From Strigamia acuminata (lineage: Eukaryota > Arthropoda > Chilopoda > Geophilomorpha > Linotaeniidae): a DNA stretch of 60,000 bases. The notes beneath the pieces are model-generated. The model worked only from the letters and a program-made list of their open reading frames with translations, did not search any database and had not been told where the DNA came from. Numbering within the stretch: the first letter of the stretch is position 1; the number at the start of each line of letters is the position of its first letter. Location of the stretch: NCBI GenBank assembly GCA_949358305.1, contig OX442315.1, positions 5,235,875 through 5,295,874 on the forward strand, in the 5' to 3' direction. This document shows positions 1-11,899 of the stretch, in pieces. The translations under genes were made by a program, and so were the position numbers.

Positions 1-3000
1 TCTTAATGGTTAAATCTAGTTTTACAAACATTGTGTCATCTACTAAATACAATGGTTGAAGTTCACACAACGACGAAAATTTCTCATTTCGCCAACCCAA
101 GTTATTTTCAGTTAATGGTCTATCAAAGGAAGTTTTACCTTTAATTAAATCCGATTTCAATTCCTGAGTACAATGTTCCTTATGTTTCGACTGATCTAAA
201 ACACTTAATTTGGCACAATACTCTACGGGCCAATTTAGAATTGCATCATTTTCATCTTTCATCACTTGAAGAAAAATGGATAAATGCGTTCCTTTCCCAG
301 TACTAGCACCATTTGGATATATCAGTAGTCGCATTTTATAACCATTCTTATTGGGATAAAAAGGATCACTGTAGACTTCAGTCTCAATGCCCACTTTTGC
401 CTGAGCTTGACGGTTTGCAAACTCCTCTACTTTGCAGATATATTCAAATGGGGAGAGATTTGATGCCAGTTCTAACCTCAACTTGCTCAATTCTTGGCTT
501 TGTTTGACATCTACAATTAATTTATCTCCATTAAAATCAGCGTTTCAAAAACTAGAAAAAACCTAAAGAATTTACCGAGTAGTTTGCCACTGTCCAAATG
601 TGATTTTTCCACGACATCAATTTTATTGTTTACCATCTTTTTGTTGTCAGCTGAAACAAAATACGGAGTATCAATTTTAGTTTGTCACATGATATTATGG
701 GCCGTGTTCTATTCCGTACGTCCCAATTCCACGCGGCACAGTCACTTGCGGTCCCAACTCTGCGCCATGTGATAGAATTAAACTTGAACCAAACTTGCTC
801 AGATTCAATCTTTAACGTATATTATATTTAATTTAATTTAATCGGCGCAAAAATAAATACCCTGGACACAGAATAGGGACTGCGCAAAATAGTGATGCTT
901 TGGGCGCCGAAATGGGACGCGCCTTGCTAAAATCGGTGCTCGCAGGCGTGATGCACTTACCCACAGATTTAGCCAATTGATCTAAAAACAAAAAATGAAA
1001 CAATGTTTTGTTAATCACTAAAACACACATTCCATTGTTTGAATTGAATGACTTACTGTTTGCTGTTATCAAAGTAGCTAATTTGTTTTCAATTTCCTGC
1101 ATTTTATCAGATTGTTCAGTTTGTTGTTGAGTTAGTCGGTCTACAACAATTATCCAAATGGTCAAATTAAATCCCAAAATTCATCAAATTCTCGACACAA
1201 TATATAAATTGTACCTTTGCTTTTAGCATAACCTTCCTCAAATGTATCTAAAAACAATTTAAATAGCAATTAAAGTGATGAGAAATAGATATGAAGTGAA
1301 CATTTTACCCAAAGATTTTTCCAACTGCTTGTGTTCGTTCGTCAGATGATCCATCTTGATTTTGAACAAATTCTTGCTTTCATCTAAAACAAAGTGATCA
1401 ACTTGGTTTGGCGCTTCAAACGAAATGACTTACCCAAATTCTTAACCAACTGCTCCAAACCCAGACATCGATTAACACGTTCCATCAATTCACTTTCTTT
1501 ATTTTCGAGCTCGATTATCCGCTGCTTGCATGAATTAATTTCCAATTCTTGGCATCTTATAGTTTCTTCCAAATGATGTAGTCAAATATTACCACAAATA
1601 ATTTAAAGGAGAAAATACTTCAACTGTACAGTCGTGTTCAAATAAACCTGGAACATCTTTGAATGCTTGTAATTGAAGTTGTGAATAATTTCTTGTTTTG
1701 CCACTAGGTGAAACACCAGAACTGCCAACTGGGACAATATGTTGTGCACTATTGGAAATCAGTGAGTAAACATGTGAGAACCTGCAGATGCTAAATTAAT
1801 AAGTAATTGGATCCAAAATAAGGCTGTGTTATCACCATAGTTCATTTCTGGTGTTTCACCTAATGGGAAAACATGACATTATTCACAAATTCAATTGACA
1901 GTGAAGATCAGGCGATTTTGAATTCTCTTTAACATTTATTACTTGTTATTTCGCTTAGTTTCTGTTCGAGATCAATTATCCGATGTTTAGACCAATCTAT
2001 TTCCTTCTCCTGGCATTTTAACGTTTCTTCCAAATTGTCTGTACGAATATTTTTCCTTAAAATGGATCGCACAAAATACTTTCAATTTTACCTTCAACTC
2101 CTTTCATCTTCACATAGCACTCGTTTTGCTCAGCATTGACAACTGCTGCTGATGTTTTCTCCACAACCTTGTCCACTTTACACTAGTTTAAACAATTGTA
2201 ACTGCATCTTATAAAATTAAATCATCCGCTTTATCCAAATGAGAACCTGAACACTGTTAATTAACCCCTTGTGCGACAGAAGTTCGTTAAGCGAATTCGC
2301 CAACATGGATGCATTACTCAATTGCTGAAACAGAAATAAGTTAAACAAATCATCGTCATTCATTGCACTTATTCTACCTCAGTTTGAAGATTCAGCAATA
2401 AATTCGTCACAAATTCCATGTGAACACTGTCCTTTTCGTGGCACTCAATTTCCGATCGAGTTCCCTGCAATAGTATTTATTAATAATTATATTCTATAGT
2501 TTTATTCGCTTTAAATCACTTGAAATCGACATCCGATCGACGAAAACTTGCACCAACGTAAATTGCGTCCACATTCTTGCACGTGGATGTTCATCTGCAT
2601 CAAATAATGTGTTTATAGACACTTGACCAGTTCTACTTCCTGTACTAACCGTGCGGCGAATAAATTTCCCGTCACAATAGTCGCAGTTGATTGGATACAT
2701 GTCACACTTGGCGTAATGGCCCTAATAATCAAAAATAGGTAAAAAATGTTTTAAAACTTCTCCTTTCTGGCTACTTCGTACAAAGTCTTGCTCATGACAA
2801 ACAGATAAAGGTTGATTTTACGATAAATTTTGCCAATTTTCATTTGAGATAAATGTTCAGTAGCAAAAACTAAGTACAGGTCGAACCTCGTTATTGCAAA
2901 CAACATTGCAATAAATTTATTTCTCCTGACGTTTTTAAGTGAACTTTTTCATGATTTAGTCGTTTTAAATGGATTCTCACATGTATTTGTCATTTTTAAT

Positions 3001-4052
3001 GGATTTTCTCCTGAATTTGTCGTTTTTAATGGATTGTCTCATGAATTTGTCGTTTTTAATGAATTTTCTCATGAATTTGTCGTATTTAATGGATTTAATG
3101 GATTTAAAAATGTCTAAACTATGAGAAAATACATATATAAACGTCAAATCATGAGAATTCACATTTAAAAACATCAAAATGATGAGGATTTACATTTAAA
3201 AACATCAAAATGATGAGGATTTACATTTAAAAACATCAAAATCATAAAAATACAGTAAAGACATGAATTAACCATTGCCTTAAAAAATATCCACAAACTT
3301 TATCAAAGTTTTTAACTTCTTTTAAGGAATTTTTAGTGAATATCTGTAAAACTTTATACATTTTTTGATAAATTTCAGTAAAATTTTAGACCATTTTGAT
3401 GAATTTCAAACAAAATTGTGCAATTTTCCTAGAATTATTATTGCTTTTTCTAAATTTTTTAGCCGTTTCTGAAATCTTTAGATTTTTCTAAAATTTTTTC
3501 AAGGAGCCCCATTTAGAGTTGGTTTAGTACGCCATTGCTGTCATAATTACTTTAATGTTTTCGAAATCCAGTGCACTATTGCAGTAACAACAAACATCTT
3601 CATCCAAGAACGAGATTCCAACAAGTTTCTCCTAAAATAAAATAAAAATTGCAATTAACAGTCCACTTTTAATAAAAAACGAACAGCATTTTTACTTACT
3701 GAACTGGAATGATGAAGTGAACAAACGACCAGTCCACTGGATACTGCATTTGCAACACATCTCCGACAGTACACGTGACCACAAGCCTGTGCTTTCAATT
3801 TCTGACCTTCCAAACCACAACTAAACAAATAAATTAAAAGAAAAAGTTATGCTGAGAAATAATATAAAACTTGTGATGGAGTAGTTTCGCCAGTCCAGGC
3901 CACGTTTTACCCTCGGAGTACGAAATTTCCCTTACACACTTCTCGAACAATAAACTAATTGTATCACCCAGATTAGAATATCTAGTGTAAAGAATATAGA
4001 ATTAATGCCCATTGCGGAATTACCTGATGCATTTGACAATCGGTGAATCCAT
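1..4052 (-). CDS. TRAF-like RING / zinc finger / coiled-coil / MATH gene, 3' end clipped
   Basis: Multi-exon gene for a TRAF-type adaptor. Seen exons, 5' to 3': 4024-4052 (29 nt, MDSPIVKCIR), 3700-3820 (RING part: C-x2-C, then ACGHVYCRRC), 3551-3631 (CCYC knuckle), 2650-2721 and 2520-2594 (TRAF zinc finger, H-x3-C and C-x6-C), then coiled-coil exons including 1434-1570 and 576-650, and a last exon from 510 leftwards with the MATH domain. Splice sites are mostly GT-AG in the same phase as the paralogs. The MATH frame stays open to base 2, so only the last few codons and the stop lie outside. This is the most complete copy with a near-canonical RING, so it could be an active E3 ligase (inference). 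Oddities: the MATH hallmark Trp (EYIW in paralogs) is Cys, and the exon at 1434-1570 has AC where its acceptor AG should be. Confidence 0.8.
1695..1872. mobile_element. MITE in intron, ~27-bp terminal inverted repeats
   Basis: The left end carries TAGGTGAAACACCAGAA and the right end its inverse, inside inverted repeats of about 27 bp with roughly three mismatches. The 178-bp element has no coding capacity and sits between coiled-coil exons of the minus-strand gene at 1-4052. I could not define a target duplication, so the superfamily is unknown. Confidence 0.55.
2958..3250. repeat. Tandem minisatellite in two blocks
   Basis: About 2958-3105 repeats a ~32-bp unit built on 'ctcatgaatttgtcgttttt' and 'aatggatt' four to five times. 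About 3130-3250 repeats a ~34-bp unit built on 'aaaaacatcaaaatgatgag' three times. The second block resembles the reverse complement of the first. It lies in the intron between the CCYC exon and the first TRAF zinc-finger exon. Confidence 0.7.
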
Positions 4053-4285
4053 GATACGAGAGTAAACTTGCAAAGCCTAAAATGCGCGCCTGACAAACCA
4101 CAAGTGCAGCGCTTAGTTCATCTAACTGCCACTAGTTGGAGTCACTTGATTTTCCAATTGATGCAGGTACGCATATATTTTTTTCCCCAGCATCACACTT
4201 TGAGTTTCTTGTGACTTCTAGAAGTATTCAATCAAAAACAAGAAAAAAAAACTTTAAACGCTAATATAAAAGCGAATATAAAAGC
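4053..4285. other. 5' flank of the minus-strand TRAF-like gene
   Basis: Non-coding. The block ending in 'gtattcaatcaaaaacaaga' (about 4225-4250) recurs at 37600-37620, upstream of another first-exon remnant, so this is duplicated promoter-side sequence. I see no clear TATA box or initiator. Confidence 0.5.
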
Positions 4286-4957
4286 TGTTACGAATCAACT
4301 TAGATGTTTAATTGATTTGATCTGAATTTACGCGCAAGGTGATGTTAGCGCAAACCAGTGGGCAAAGTTCGTAGATTTACTCTGTTTGTTCCGTCGTCAG
4401 ATGCGGATATCGGACGGTGAATAAACCTAACTCGCTGTAACACACATTATTTATATTCGACGGGCTCAATCTCACGTTGTGGGTGTTTACGTTTAAAAAG
4501 AATGAGTATGCGCGGTGATATTCATATGCGGGTGGGCGTGGAATGTCACAGGCATGCGAAGTGATAAAAGGTGGGCAAAAAGAGGCGCTATTAAGTGTTA
4601 ATATTGAAGGTGCGCGTGTTAAAGCGCAAATTAAACGTTGACAAACTCAATTCAATCTAAGAGGTGTTAACTCGTTGAAAGAAGTATGAGAAGTGTGGAT
4701 TATGGATAAAAGTAGTGACCAGGTAAACATGAGTCATGTGACCAGGTCGATTGAAGTAGATGAGGGGGTGAAAGGTGTAAAATAAGGTTAATTGTTGGAA
4801 ATAATAAGATGCGCGCAATGAAGCTGCGCATATATTAATAAGTGAATCATCAAAGTTAGATGAAAAGAAAGATTGGGAAAAAATAAGAAAACTTAAGATT
4901 GGGTCAGTCTAAGTTAGAAATGAATAAAAAAGAAGGGTGGGTAACCTGCCCGTGACA
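4286..4957. mobile_element. Solo LTR with 4-bp target duplication
   Basis: A 672-bp insertion starts TGTTACG and ends CGTGACA, the TG...CA form of an LTR. It is flanked by AAGC on both sides (4282-4285 and 4958-4961). The uninterrupted paralogous sequence near 37640-37670 runs straight through the insertion point. No internal retroelement genes adjoin it, so it is best read as a solo LTR left by LTR-LTR recombination. The ends resemble gypsy-type LTRs. Confidence 0.75.
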
Positions 4958-5545
4958 AAGCCTTTATAAAAAAAAGTGCTGCAATCCGTCACCGGTGGGC
5001 GCTATAATGGCTCATATTTTTCGTGACTGCCGTGACAGTGCCAAAAAACCTTTCAACCGAATCTCTGACATGGACTTCCGAATACCATTCCGAATCCCTG
5101 ATTTCCGAATCTCCGAATCTTTAAATTTTATAAAAAAAATTTCAATTTTTTTCCGAAAATTGGACAAAAGATAAAATTTCGACTTTTTTATTGAAAAAAC
5201 ACTAAAAAATGATAAAATCGACAGCAAACAAAGAGAAATTTAAACAAAAGTGATGGAAAAACACATAAAAATGCAGGATTCCTTTCAACCAGGTCGAAAA
5301 TTTTCCCAGTCGAGAGGAATCCGGGTCAGTGTTCCTGGTGTAATAACCGACTTGCATCAGCTATAGATTATGTGGTGCCATCGCAAACTAATAATTGGAT
5401 TTCAGATGATGTGGACAAAATTCATATTTTTGGAAAGATAAAAATGTAAAAGATCCAGAGAACAAAAAAATATTTTTTTTTTAATATCAAATAAAGACAG
5501 TGTGGAAAACAATTGTTACAAGAAAGACATTCAAAATACCATCAA
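4958..5545. other. Intergenic: dispersed AT-rich repeat and duplicated 3' gene flank
   Basis: About 5060-5330 contains an AT-rich repeat with 'gcaggattcctttcaacca' and 'gtcgagaggaatcc', also found at 23.97-24.33 kb. About 5380-5545 is the downstream flank found beside several minus-strand MATH exons (compare 17.64-17.89, 24.8-25.04 and 34.2-34.41 kb). No gene is seen. Confidence 0.6.
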
Positions 5546-5836
5546 CTATTTCAAACTGTTAATGGTTAAATCTAGTTTTACAAACATTGTGTCATCTACC
5601 AAATACAACGGTTGAAGTTCGCACAACGAGAAAAATTTCTGAAATCCCCAACCCAAGTTATTTACAGTTACTGGTCTATCAAAGGTAGTAGCTTTACTGT
5701 TGATTAAATCAGATTTTAATTGATGTGTAAGATGGTCCTTATGTTTCGACTGATCTAAAATACTTAATTTGGCACAATACTCTACGGGCCAATTTAGAAT
5801 TGCATCATTTTCACCTTTCAGAAAGAAAATATCCAC
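5546..5836 (-). pseudogene. Truncated MATH-domain fragment (3' half of last exon)
   Basis: The minus frame encodes the second half of a TRAF MATH domain, from KGENDAILNWPVEYCAKLS to VDDTMFVKLDLTI and a stop. The first half, including EYIW and GYKM, is missing. At 5836 the sequence switches abruptly to the plus-strand 5' flank of the other gene group, so this is a broken gene tail at an inversion junction. No start or upstream exon belongs to it. Confidence 0.8.
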
Positions 5837-6098
5837 GCGTAATTCTATTTAATCGTAAAGTTTGAATAAAACTAGAACTGGACTAAATTGTGAAAAATTG
5901 TCCATTTATTCTTGTTATATTTGAGAACTGTTGGTGATATTGTTCTGTGCGTTACCGTCAGGTGGCGTACAAGTGTAACCGCCATCCACAAATAATCTCA
6001 ACAAGATTCATGGATACTTTATATTTTTTACAGTAATATGTATCTTTGCTTTGGATGTATCTGTTTTGTTACAAAATCCGTATTTCTCGATACAAAAG
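5837..6098 (+). other. Duplicated 5' flank of plus-strand TRAF-like genes
   Basis: Shares long stretches with 37720-37860, 43680-43900 and 58310-58560, for example 'aataatctcaacaagat' and 'cagtaatatgtatctttgc'. The copy stops at about 6098, where the retroelement at 6.1-13.6 kb begins, so its first exon is gone. Confidence 0.65.
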
Positions 6099-6104
6099 TT
6101 TTGG

Positions 6105-6263
6105 CGCCCCGGCCAAGGACGGGGAAGAGGTGGATTGGCGTGGCGTCGAGACGGGACACCAATTGCGTGTTATAGATGCGGCGGACAACATTTTTTGCGG
6201 AACTGCCCTTATGACGCGGCGTACAACCCCCCAGAACCTCGTCTGACAGGAGGCGCCCACTAG
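6105..6263 (+). pseudogene. Gypsy gag nucleocapsid remnant
   Basis: A short frame with an Arg/Gly-rich stretch and the knuckle CYRCGGQHFLRNC. The knuckle reads C-x2-C-x3-H-x4-C, one residue shorter than the canonical C-x2-C-x4-H-x4-C. The frame ends at 6263; the matrix/capsid part is absent. Confidence 0.6.
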
Positions 6264-6352
6264 ATGCGAACCAAACCGCTAATTTTGGTGGATGTGAGAC
6301 AAATGAAATAGACAAAGGCGCTGAAAGTGAGGAGAATTGGCGCCAAAGACGC

Positions 6353-7696
6353 GTGCCAGTAAATGCGATTCGGCAAGAAGAAGAAGACGAATTTGCAGTG
6401 TTTCAACTGGCACAGGAGGAGATACGTTCACCACCAGTTGTGGTACCGGTAACATTAAATGGGGAGAAACTTACATTTTTATTAGATACTGGAAGTGAAA
6501 GGAGTTTGTTAAATGTGAAAATGTGCGTTTTGTTATTGACAAACAATAGAATTACACCACAAGACATAAAGGGGACCAGTATAAAATTATTTGCTTACCA
6601 AGGCAGGCCCATTGAGGTATTAGGAACAGTGGTTTTGAAGTGTATAGTGAAAGACATAGCTAGAGATGTAGAATTTGTGATAGTGGCAAGTTCTGGCCCC
6701 AGCTTACTTGGGCGTGATGTAGTGGATAGATTTGGTTGGTCAGCATTGATGGAAGTGTTTAAAGATAGGAAAGTGAGGTTGGTGAGTGAAGTTACTGACA
6801 AAGACACTGTGGGGCGCGAGGATAGGGGCCCACGTACAATTTGGGATAATTTAGAAGAGGTAATTGATCAATTTTCTGAAGTGTTCTCCGAGGAGCTGGG
6901 GACTTACACTGGAACACCAGTTGAATTGGTTCTGAAGACGGATGCGACACCGAGGTTTTATAGACCAAGACCGGTGCCATTGCCGTTGCGTCAGGCGGTG
7001 GATTGTGAGGTTGACCGTTTAGTTGCACAGTGGGTATTCAAACCCATAAAATTTTCGCGTTGGGCAACTCCCCTCGTGCATGTGCAGAAAAAGGATGGGT
7101 CGGTGCGCCTTTGTGGCGACTACCGTAGTACGGTGAACCCGGTCCTCCAGCCTGACCCCTACCCACTGCCAAAGATTCCGGAGCTGCTTGCATCGATTGG
7201 AGGAGCCAGATGTTTCTCCACATCAGATTTGAGACAGGCTTACCTCCAAATTCCGTTAGCCCCGGAGTCAGCGGAGGTGGCCGCAGTGAACACGTCACGC
7301 GATTTGATGGCGGTGACCCGACTTCCCTTCGGGACCATGCCCTCGGCAGGGGCATTTCAACGCATAATTGTGACAGTGCTTGCCGGGGTGCCAAGGATTT
7401 GGATATACTTGGATGATATTTTGGTAGCCACGGCGTCTGTTGAGGAACATTTGGAGGTATTGAAAATAATTTTTAGTAAATTGTTGGAAGTTGGACTCCG
7501 GTTAGCAAAGAAAAAATGTTGTTTGTTAAGGGAAGCATTAGACTTTTTGGGTTTTCACATTAACAAAGATGGAGTTTTACCAATTTGTTCCAAAATAGAC
7601 GCCGTGACCAAAATAGGATCCCCAAGAGATGTGAAAGAATTAAGAACCTTTTTGGGCATTATTAATTTTTACTGTGTTTGTGAATCATTTGGCTGA
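6353..7696 (+). pseudogene. Gypsy pol part 1: aspartic protease and reverse transcriptase
   Basis: 447 codons. The protease has FLLDTGSERSLL near residues 42-53 and LLGRDV near 118. The reverse transcriptase has KKDGSVRLCGDYR, FSTSDLRQAYLQIPL and the catalytic YLDDILVA. The frame stops at 7696 after INFY; the polypeptide resumes in another frame from about 7674 (FVNHLAEMAAPL), so a small indel near 7670 has broken pol. Confidence 0.85.
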
Positions 7697-9002
7697 AATG
7701 GCTGCGCCTCTTTGCGAATTGCTGTGTGTAAAAGTAGAGTGGGCATGGACTGGGAGACGGCAAAAAGCATTTGATGCCATGAAGGAAGCGTTGACCACAG
7801 CCCCAGTGTTGCAATTCTACAATTTGGGAAAAATCCTGATTCTGGCCACTGATGCATCTCCATTTGGAGTTGGGGCGGTGCTGGCCCATCCGGATGATGC
7901 GGGAAACGAACAACCCGTGGCCTACGCTTCAAGATCACTCAGTTCTGCAGAGCAGAACTACAGCCACTTGGACAAGGAAGCTTTGGCGATTATTTTCGCC
8001 ATTAAAAAATTTAATGTTTACCTGCAAGGCAGGTATTTTGTGATATTCACAGACCATAAGCCTTTGTTGGGAATATTTGGGAGAGACCGCCCAATACCCG
8101 AGATCATCTCCCCAAGGCTTTTGAGGTGGTCACTTTTATTATCAGCATACAATTACGATCTCAGGTACAGGAAAGGCGAGGACAATACGAACGCCGATAC
8201 CCTGAGCCGTTTTCCCCAGGAACCCCCGCAACAGGAAAGGGAAGAAACATCAGTGTTCCTGACAGAGCTGGCGGAGGAAGACCTGATGAAGGCAGACCAA
8301 ATCGCAACCGCCACTGTAAGCGACGTAATATTGAAACAGGTGGTGTCAGCTTTACAAATAGGAGACAGACAATTGCTGACAGCTTCGCCTGTATTAAAGG
8401 CTTACTTGGTGAAATTTGATGAGTTATCATGTGGGGTCATTTTATGGGGTGAGCGTGTAGTGGTCCCACTGGACTTAAGGCCGAAGATGTTAAAACTCTT
8501 ACATGAGGGACATCCAGGCATAGTGATAATGAAACAGCGCGCTAGACACCTTGTGTGGTGGCCTGGGATGAACTTAGAAATAGTGGAATTTGTACAAAAC
8601 TGTGTCATGTGCGGCCAAAACAAGGTGTTGCCACCACATGCGATACCAATTGCGTGGCCGCGCGCTGAGAGACCGTGGACTCGTGTGCACATTGATTTTG
8701 CTGGCCCAATTGGGCGTTACATGGTTCTCTTAATTGTAGATGCTCATTCAGGTTGGATCGAGGCACGAGTGATGGCGACGGCGACCTCGACAACGACGAT
8801 AAGAGCTCTTCGTGGTGTTTTTGCAACGTTCGGGCTGCCGCATTTGTTGGTCTCAGACAACGGCACCCAATTTACTTCTCAAGAATTTAAGAACTTCATG
8901 GCGCAGAATGGAATTGAGCAGATATATGCCCCCCCATGGCATCCCCAGTCCAACGGCTGTGCGCTGGATCAAGGAGAAGCTAGTAAAGGCCACGCAAGGT
9001 GA
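7674..9002 (+). pseudogene. Gypsy pol part 2: RNase H and integrase
   Basis: 442 codons in the frame after the break. RNase H carries LATDASPFGVGAVLAH and FTDHKPLL. The integrase zinc-binding site has HEGHPG followed by C-x2-C. The catalytic core shows HIDFAGP and SDNGTQF, two of the three D,D,E acids. At the third, after WHPQSNG, the frame is disrupted and the usual Glu is not encoded. Enzymatically dead as it stands. Confidence 0.85.
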
Positions 9003-9651
9003 CTTAGAACTTAAGCTTCAGCGTATAATGCTGCTCCAGCACGCGTCATTCAAGAGAAAAGGAGATCAAACTCCTGCTCGCTTATTTCTTGGCAGGGAGT
9101 TAACTATGCACTTGGATTTGGTGCGGCCGAGACCAGCGCAGCAAGTGACTTCACCACCCATCGCGACAGCCCGACAGTTGAGTGTAGGAACACCGGTTTG
9201 GTACCGCTCTTTCCCAGAAGTAAAACCACCGTGGTCGCCAGGAGTGGTTCTGGAGCGGCGAGGAGAGGTGGTTTATGTTGTCAAAGACATAATGACCCAG
9301 AAAACGGTGGTACGACACATAAATCATCTATGCGCAAGGGGGAGCGGTGAGGTGATAGCTGGACAGACAAAAGTTGACGATAAAGACGCACAAGACATAA
9401 TAGACTTCGAGAGAGAAAATGGAGACGAGGCCCAAATAGTTCACCGAGTGATTGGGACCGATAGACAAGTCCCCGTGGAGGAGGTCGGTGTGGTTGGTGT
9501 GGCGTCGCCACAAACTCCCAAACAACTGGGAAACGGACTAAATGAACAGGCCGAGTCTCCAGTAGAAGAAGCGTTCCAGACGCCCGAAGTGGCGCAAACA
9601 CCACGAACGACTGTGGAAGTACACCCACTGAGTGCCATTCGTGAGTTGTGA
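8960..9651 (+). pseudogene. Gypsy pol part 3: integrase C-terminal region
   Basis: A third frame continues the integrase after the break at the third catalytic position: WIKEKLVKAT, then TPARLFLGREL, then a GPY/F-like stretch ending VVRHINHLCAR, typical of gypsy Pol. An acidic low-complexity tail follows. It is not a separate gene. Confidence 0.7.
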
Positions 9652-9705
9652 CCTGGCGCCAGGAAGGAACCAGGAACATATACGGAAAATCAACATGATG
9701 AAGAA

Positions 9706-9955
9706 GTGATAGAAGAAGTAGAAGTACAGCCTACACCGCAAATGCAGACACCAAAAATTACCAGAGGAAAAAAAGGTTTGAAAGTGGCTGAAATGATGTA
9801 TTTTGTCCCTAGAGATCAGGAAGAGCAAGACGAGACAGAGCAAGAGACATCATTTCAAGAACCACAGATGGGAACTGAGCCAGAAGCGTCGGAAAGTCAT
9901 CTGGATTTAAGGAGAGCGAGAGTGAAGCAGAGGACGCAGGCGCTGGCAGGAAAAG
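9706..9955 (+). pseudogene. Gypsy pol 3' tail, interrupted by the copia insertion
   Basis: A Glu-rich frame (MIEEVEVQPTPQ...) runs into the copia left LTR at 9956; the sequence resumes after 12884. No domain is recognised. Confidence 0.4.
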
Positions 9956-10257
9956 TGTTGAAAATGCTTGTATACTTGTGTTAATTGCATAGTTCTGCAG
10001 CAATGGTGTAGAAAATGTCCAAAGTAAAACACAGGTGTTTACAGGTATGAAATCAAACATAGAGTGAGTTTTATTTCTCTAGTCACATGACATGCCAATA
10101 GGTATACAACGCCACCTTATGGGAATAAATACAAACACACTTGTAAATAGAGCAGCGGCTATTTGTTTAGCCAAAAGCAAAAGTTAACAATAGGTCACGA
10201 TAAATATAAAGTGTCACTGCTTGACAATACGATACATAAATACATAATATTTCAACA
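9956..10257 (-). repeat. Copia 3' LTR
   Basis: 302 bp, reading TGTTGAAAATGC at the left edge and TTTCAACA at the right. Next to it on the minus strand is a G-rich tract, GAGGGGGCCGAT (10258-10269), a polypurine tract. Confidence 0.88.
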
Positions 10258-10272
10258 ATCGGCCCCCTCGTA

Positions 10273-10704
10273 TTACCAAGCGCTCAATACATTCATATCA
10301 ACCAGGAAACGATTACAGAAATACACTAGATCGGTTTTATCCACAGATTTCGTGAAAATATCCGCAAAATTGCACTTAGTTCCCACATGTGTAATCTGAA
10401 GGTTATCTCTTCTCAAGAGTTCCCGAATGAAGTGATATCTCACGTTGATATGTTTTGTTTTGCGGTTTTCGACGTTGGACTTTGTAAAATCAACTGTCGA
10501 TATGTTATCGCATAACACATGGTGATTGAATTTATCCGCCAACTCGGGAACAATTTCGTATGACTCGCCGTAGACTTGTGAAAAGCCTTGCGCGACAAGT
10601 CTCGCCTTGTAACATGCAATTTTCCCTTCATCGTTTTGTTTGGTGGTGTAGATCCACTTGCACCCAATTATCTTCACGCTCGTGCATCGTATCAATCTCG
10701 TCAC
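10273..10704 (-). pseudogene. Copia pol fragment: RT start fused to RNase H end
   Basis: The frame has the start of a copia reverse transcriptase (IGCKWIYTTK, CYKARLVAQGF) and then jumps directly to the C-terminal RNase H (LCDNISTVDFTKS, HINVRYHFIRE, FADIFTKSV). The reverse-transcriptase catalytic core is deleted. Confidence 0.8.
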
Positions 10705-11899
10705 ACATCGCTTGATCCCACTCTTGTTTTTCAGGTGTATTGGCTACTTGTTCAAAGCGCGTTGGTATAAAAACTTCGAGATGATTTGCTTCTAAGTCAA
10801 TGTCAATGTCATCTGCAGTTACATTCGATTCAGATGGCTTCTTTTTCCTTTTATCTTCGAAAAGGTGTTCCGGAATGCGAAGGTTGTGCTCCACACAATA
10901 GCGTTTCACTTCCGGAATCGAACGCAATCTTGGTTTGTCATATCCTTCAATTGAGTATTCTATGTCCTTCTGCCCTGTTGGTCTTATTTTCTCGGTCTTT
11001 TTCCATACAAGAGCTGGTATGGTTGGAATTGGGTTTGGAAACACTTGTCCAGGTTGTTGCAAAACATTTGGTTGCTTTGCTGCTGGCAAGTTGTGTCCCA
11101 ACGCATCTTCTGGCAGTCTGAAATTCAACCTAACTGGAGGTAATTCTTCTCCCTCTTTCTTCTTGATAGGTTGTGGCGGGGGTAGCGGTGGCCTCACGTC
11201 TTCGTCGGAGTAGTATTGACGGTCGTTGTCATTGTCCAAATTATCATTGAGATTATCTATGTACGTCGTGTATCTCTCCGGCAGACCCAGCACGCCTTCA
11301 ACTCCGCGCCTGCTTTCAACGAATTTGACATCGCTGGTTTCAATAACTTTTGAAAATTCAGGTAACCAGACTCTGTATCCTTTTGTGATTCTGGAATATC
11401 CTAACATTATTCCGTGTAGTCCTTTGTTATCGATTTTTCCATCACGCACTCTCTTCTGCACGAAACAGAGACTTCCAAATTTCCGCAAATGTCGAAGTGA
11501 TGGTTTGCGACCATAATATAACTCCATTGGTGTTTTATCTGAGTTTAACTTCGCAATCCTATTCCTAAGATAGTTGAAAGTTAAAATTGCCTCGCCCCAA
11601 AATCGATGTTCGAGTTGTGCGTCGTAAATGAGAGCTCGCATCCCATTTGTCCTTTCGTGAGCGATCCCTTGTTGATCAAGATATTCACCAAACTTGTTCG
11701 AACAAAACTCCATCCTGTTGTCCGTGCGGATGGCCAAGATTGACTTTCCGAGTAGTCTCTCAATCCGTTTCGCGTGTTTTTGGAAAATGTTGAACACTTC
11801 GTCCTTTTGTTTCATCAGGTAAACCGTGGAATAACGGGAAAAATCATCCGTAATGGTAAGAATCACCCCAAAAACACTCTCTGTACTGGTAAATCGCAA
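10628..11899 (-). pseudogene. Copia pol fragment: integrase core and linker
   Basis: 423 codons. Integrase motifs ITDDFSRYSTVYLMKQKDE and RTDNRMEF (normally DNG, so Gly to Arg) are followed by ERTN. The usual stretch with the third catalytic acid is deleted, and the frame goes on to EHRFWGEAI, TPMELYYGRKPS and the Pro-rich linker before the reverse transcriptase. Not catalytically competent. Confidence 0.82.

Noticed and set aside
5012-5227. Minus-strand 71-codon frame rich in Phe, Ile, Lys
   Set aside because: Low-complexity AT-rich repeat without homologous frame in the second copy.
10786-11213. Plus-strand open frames of about 90-110 codons
   Set aside because: Antisense to the copia integrase/linker frame.
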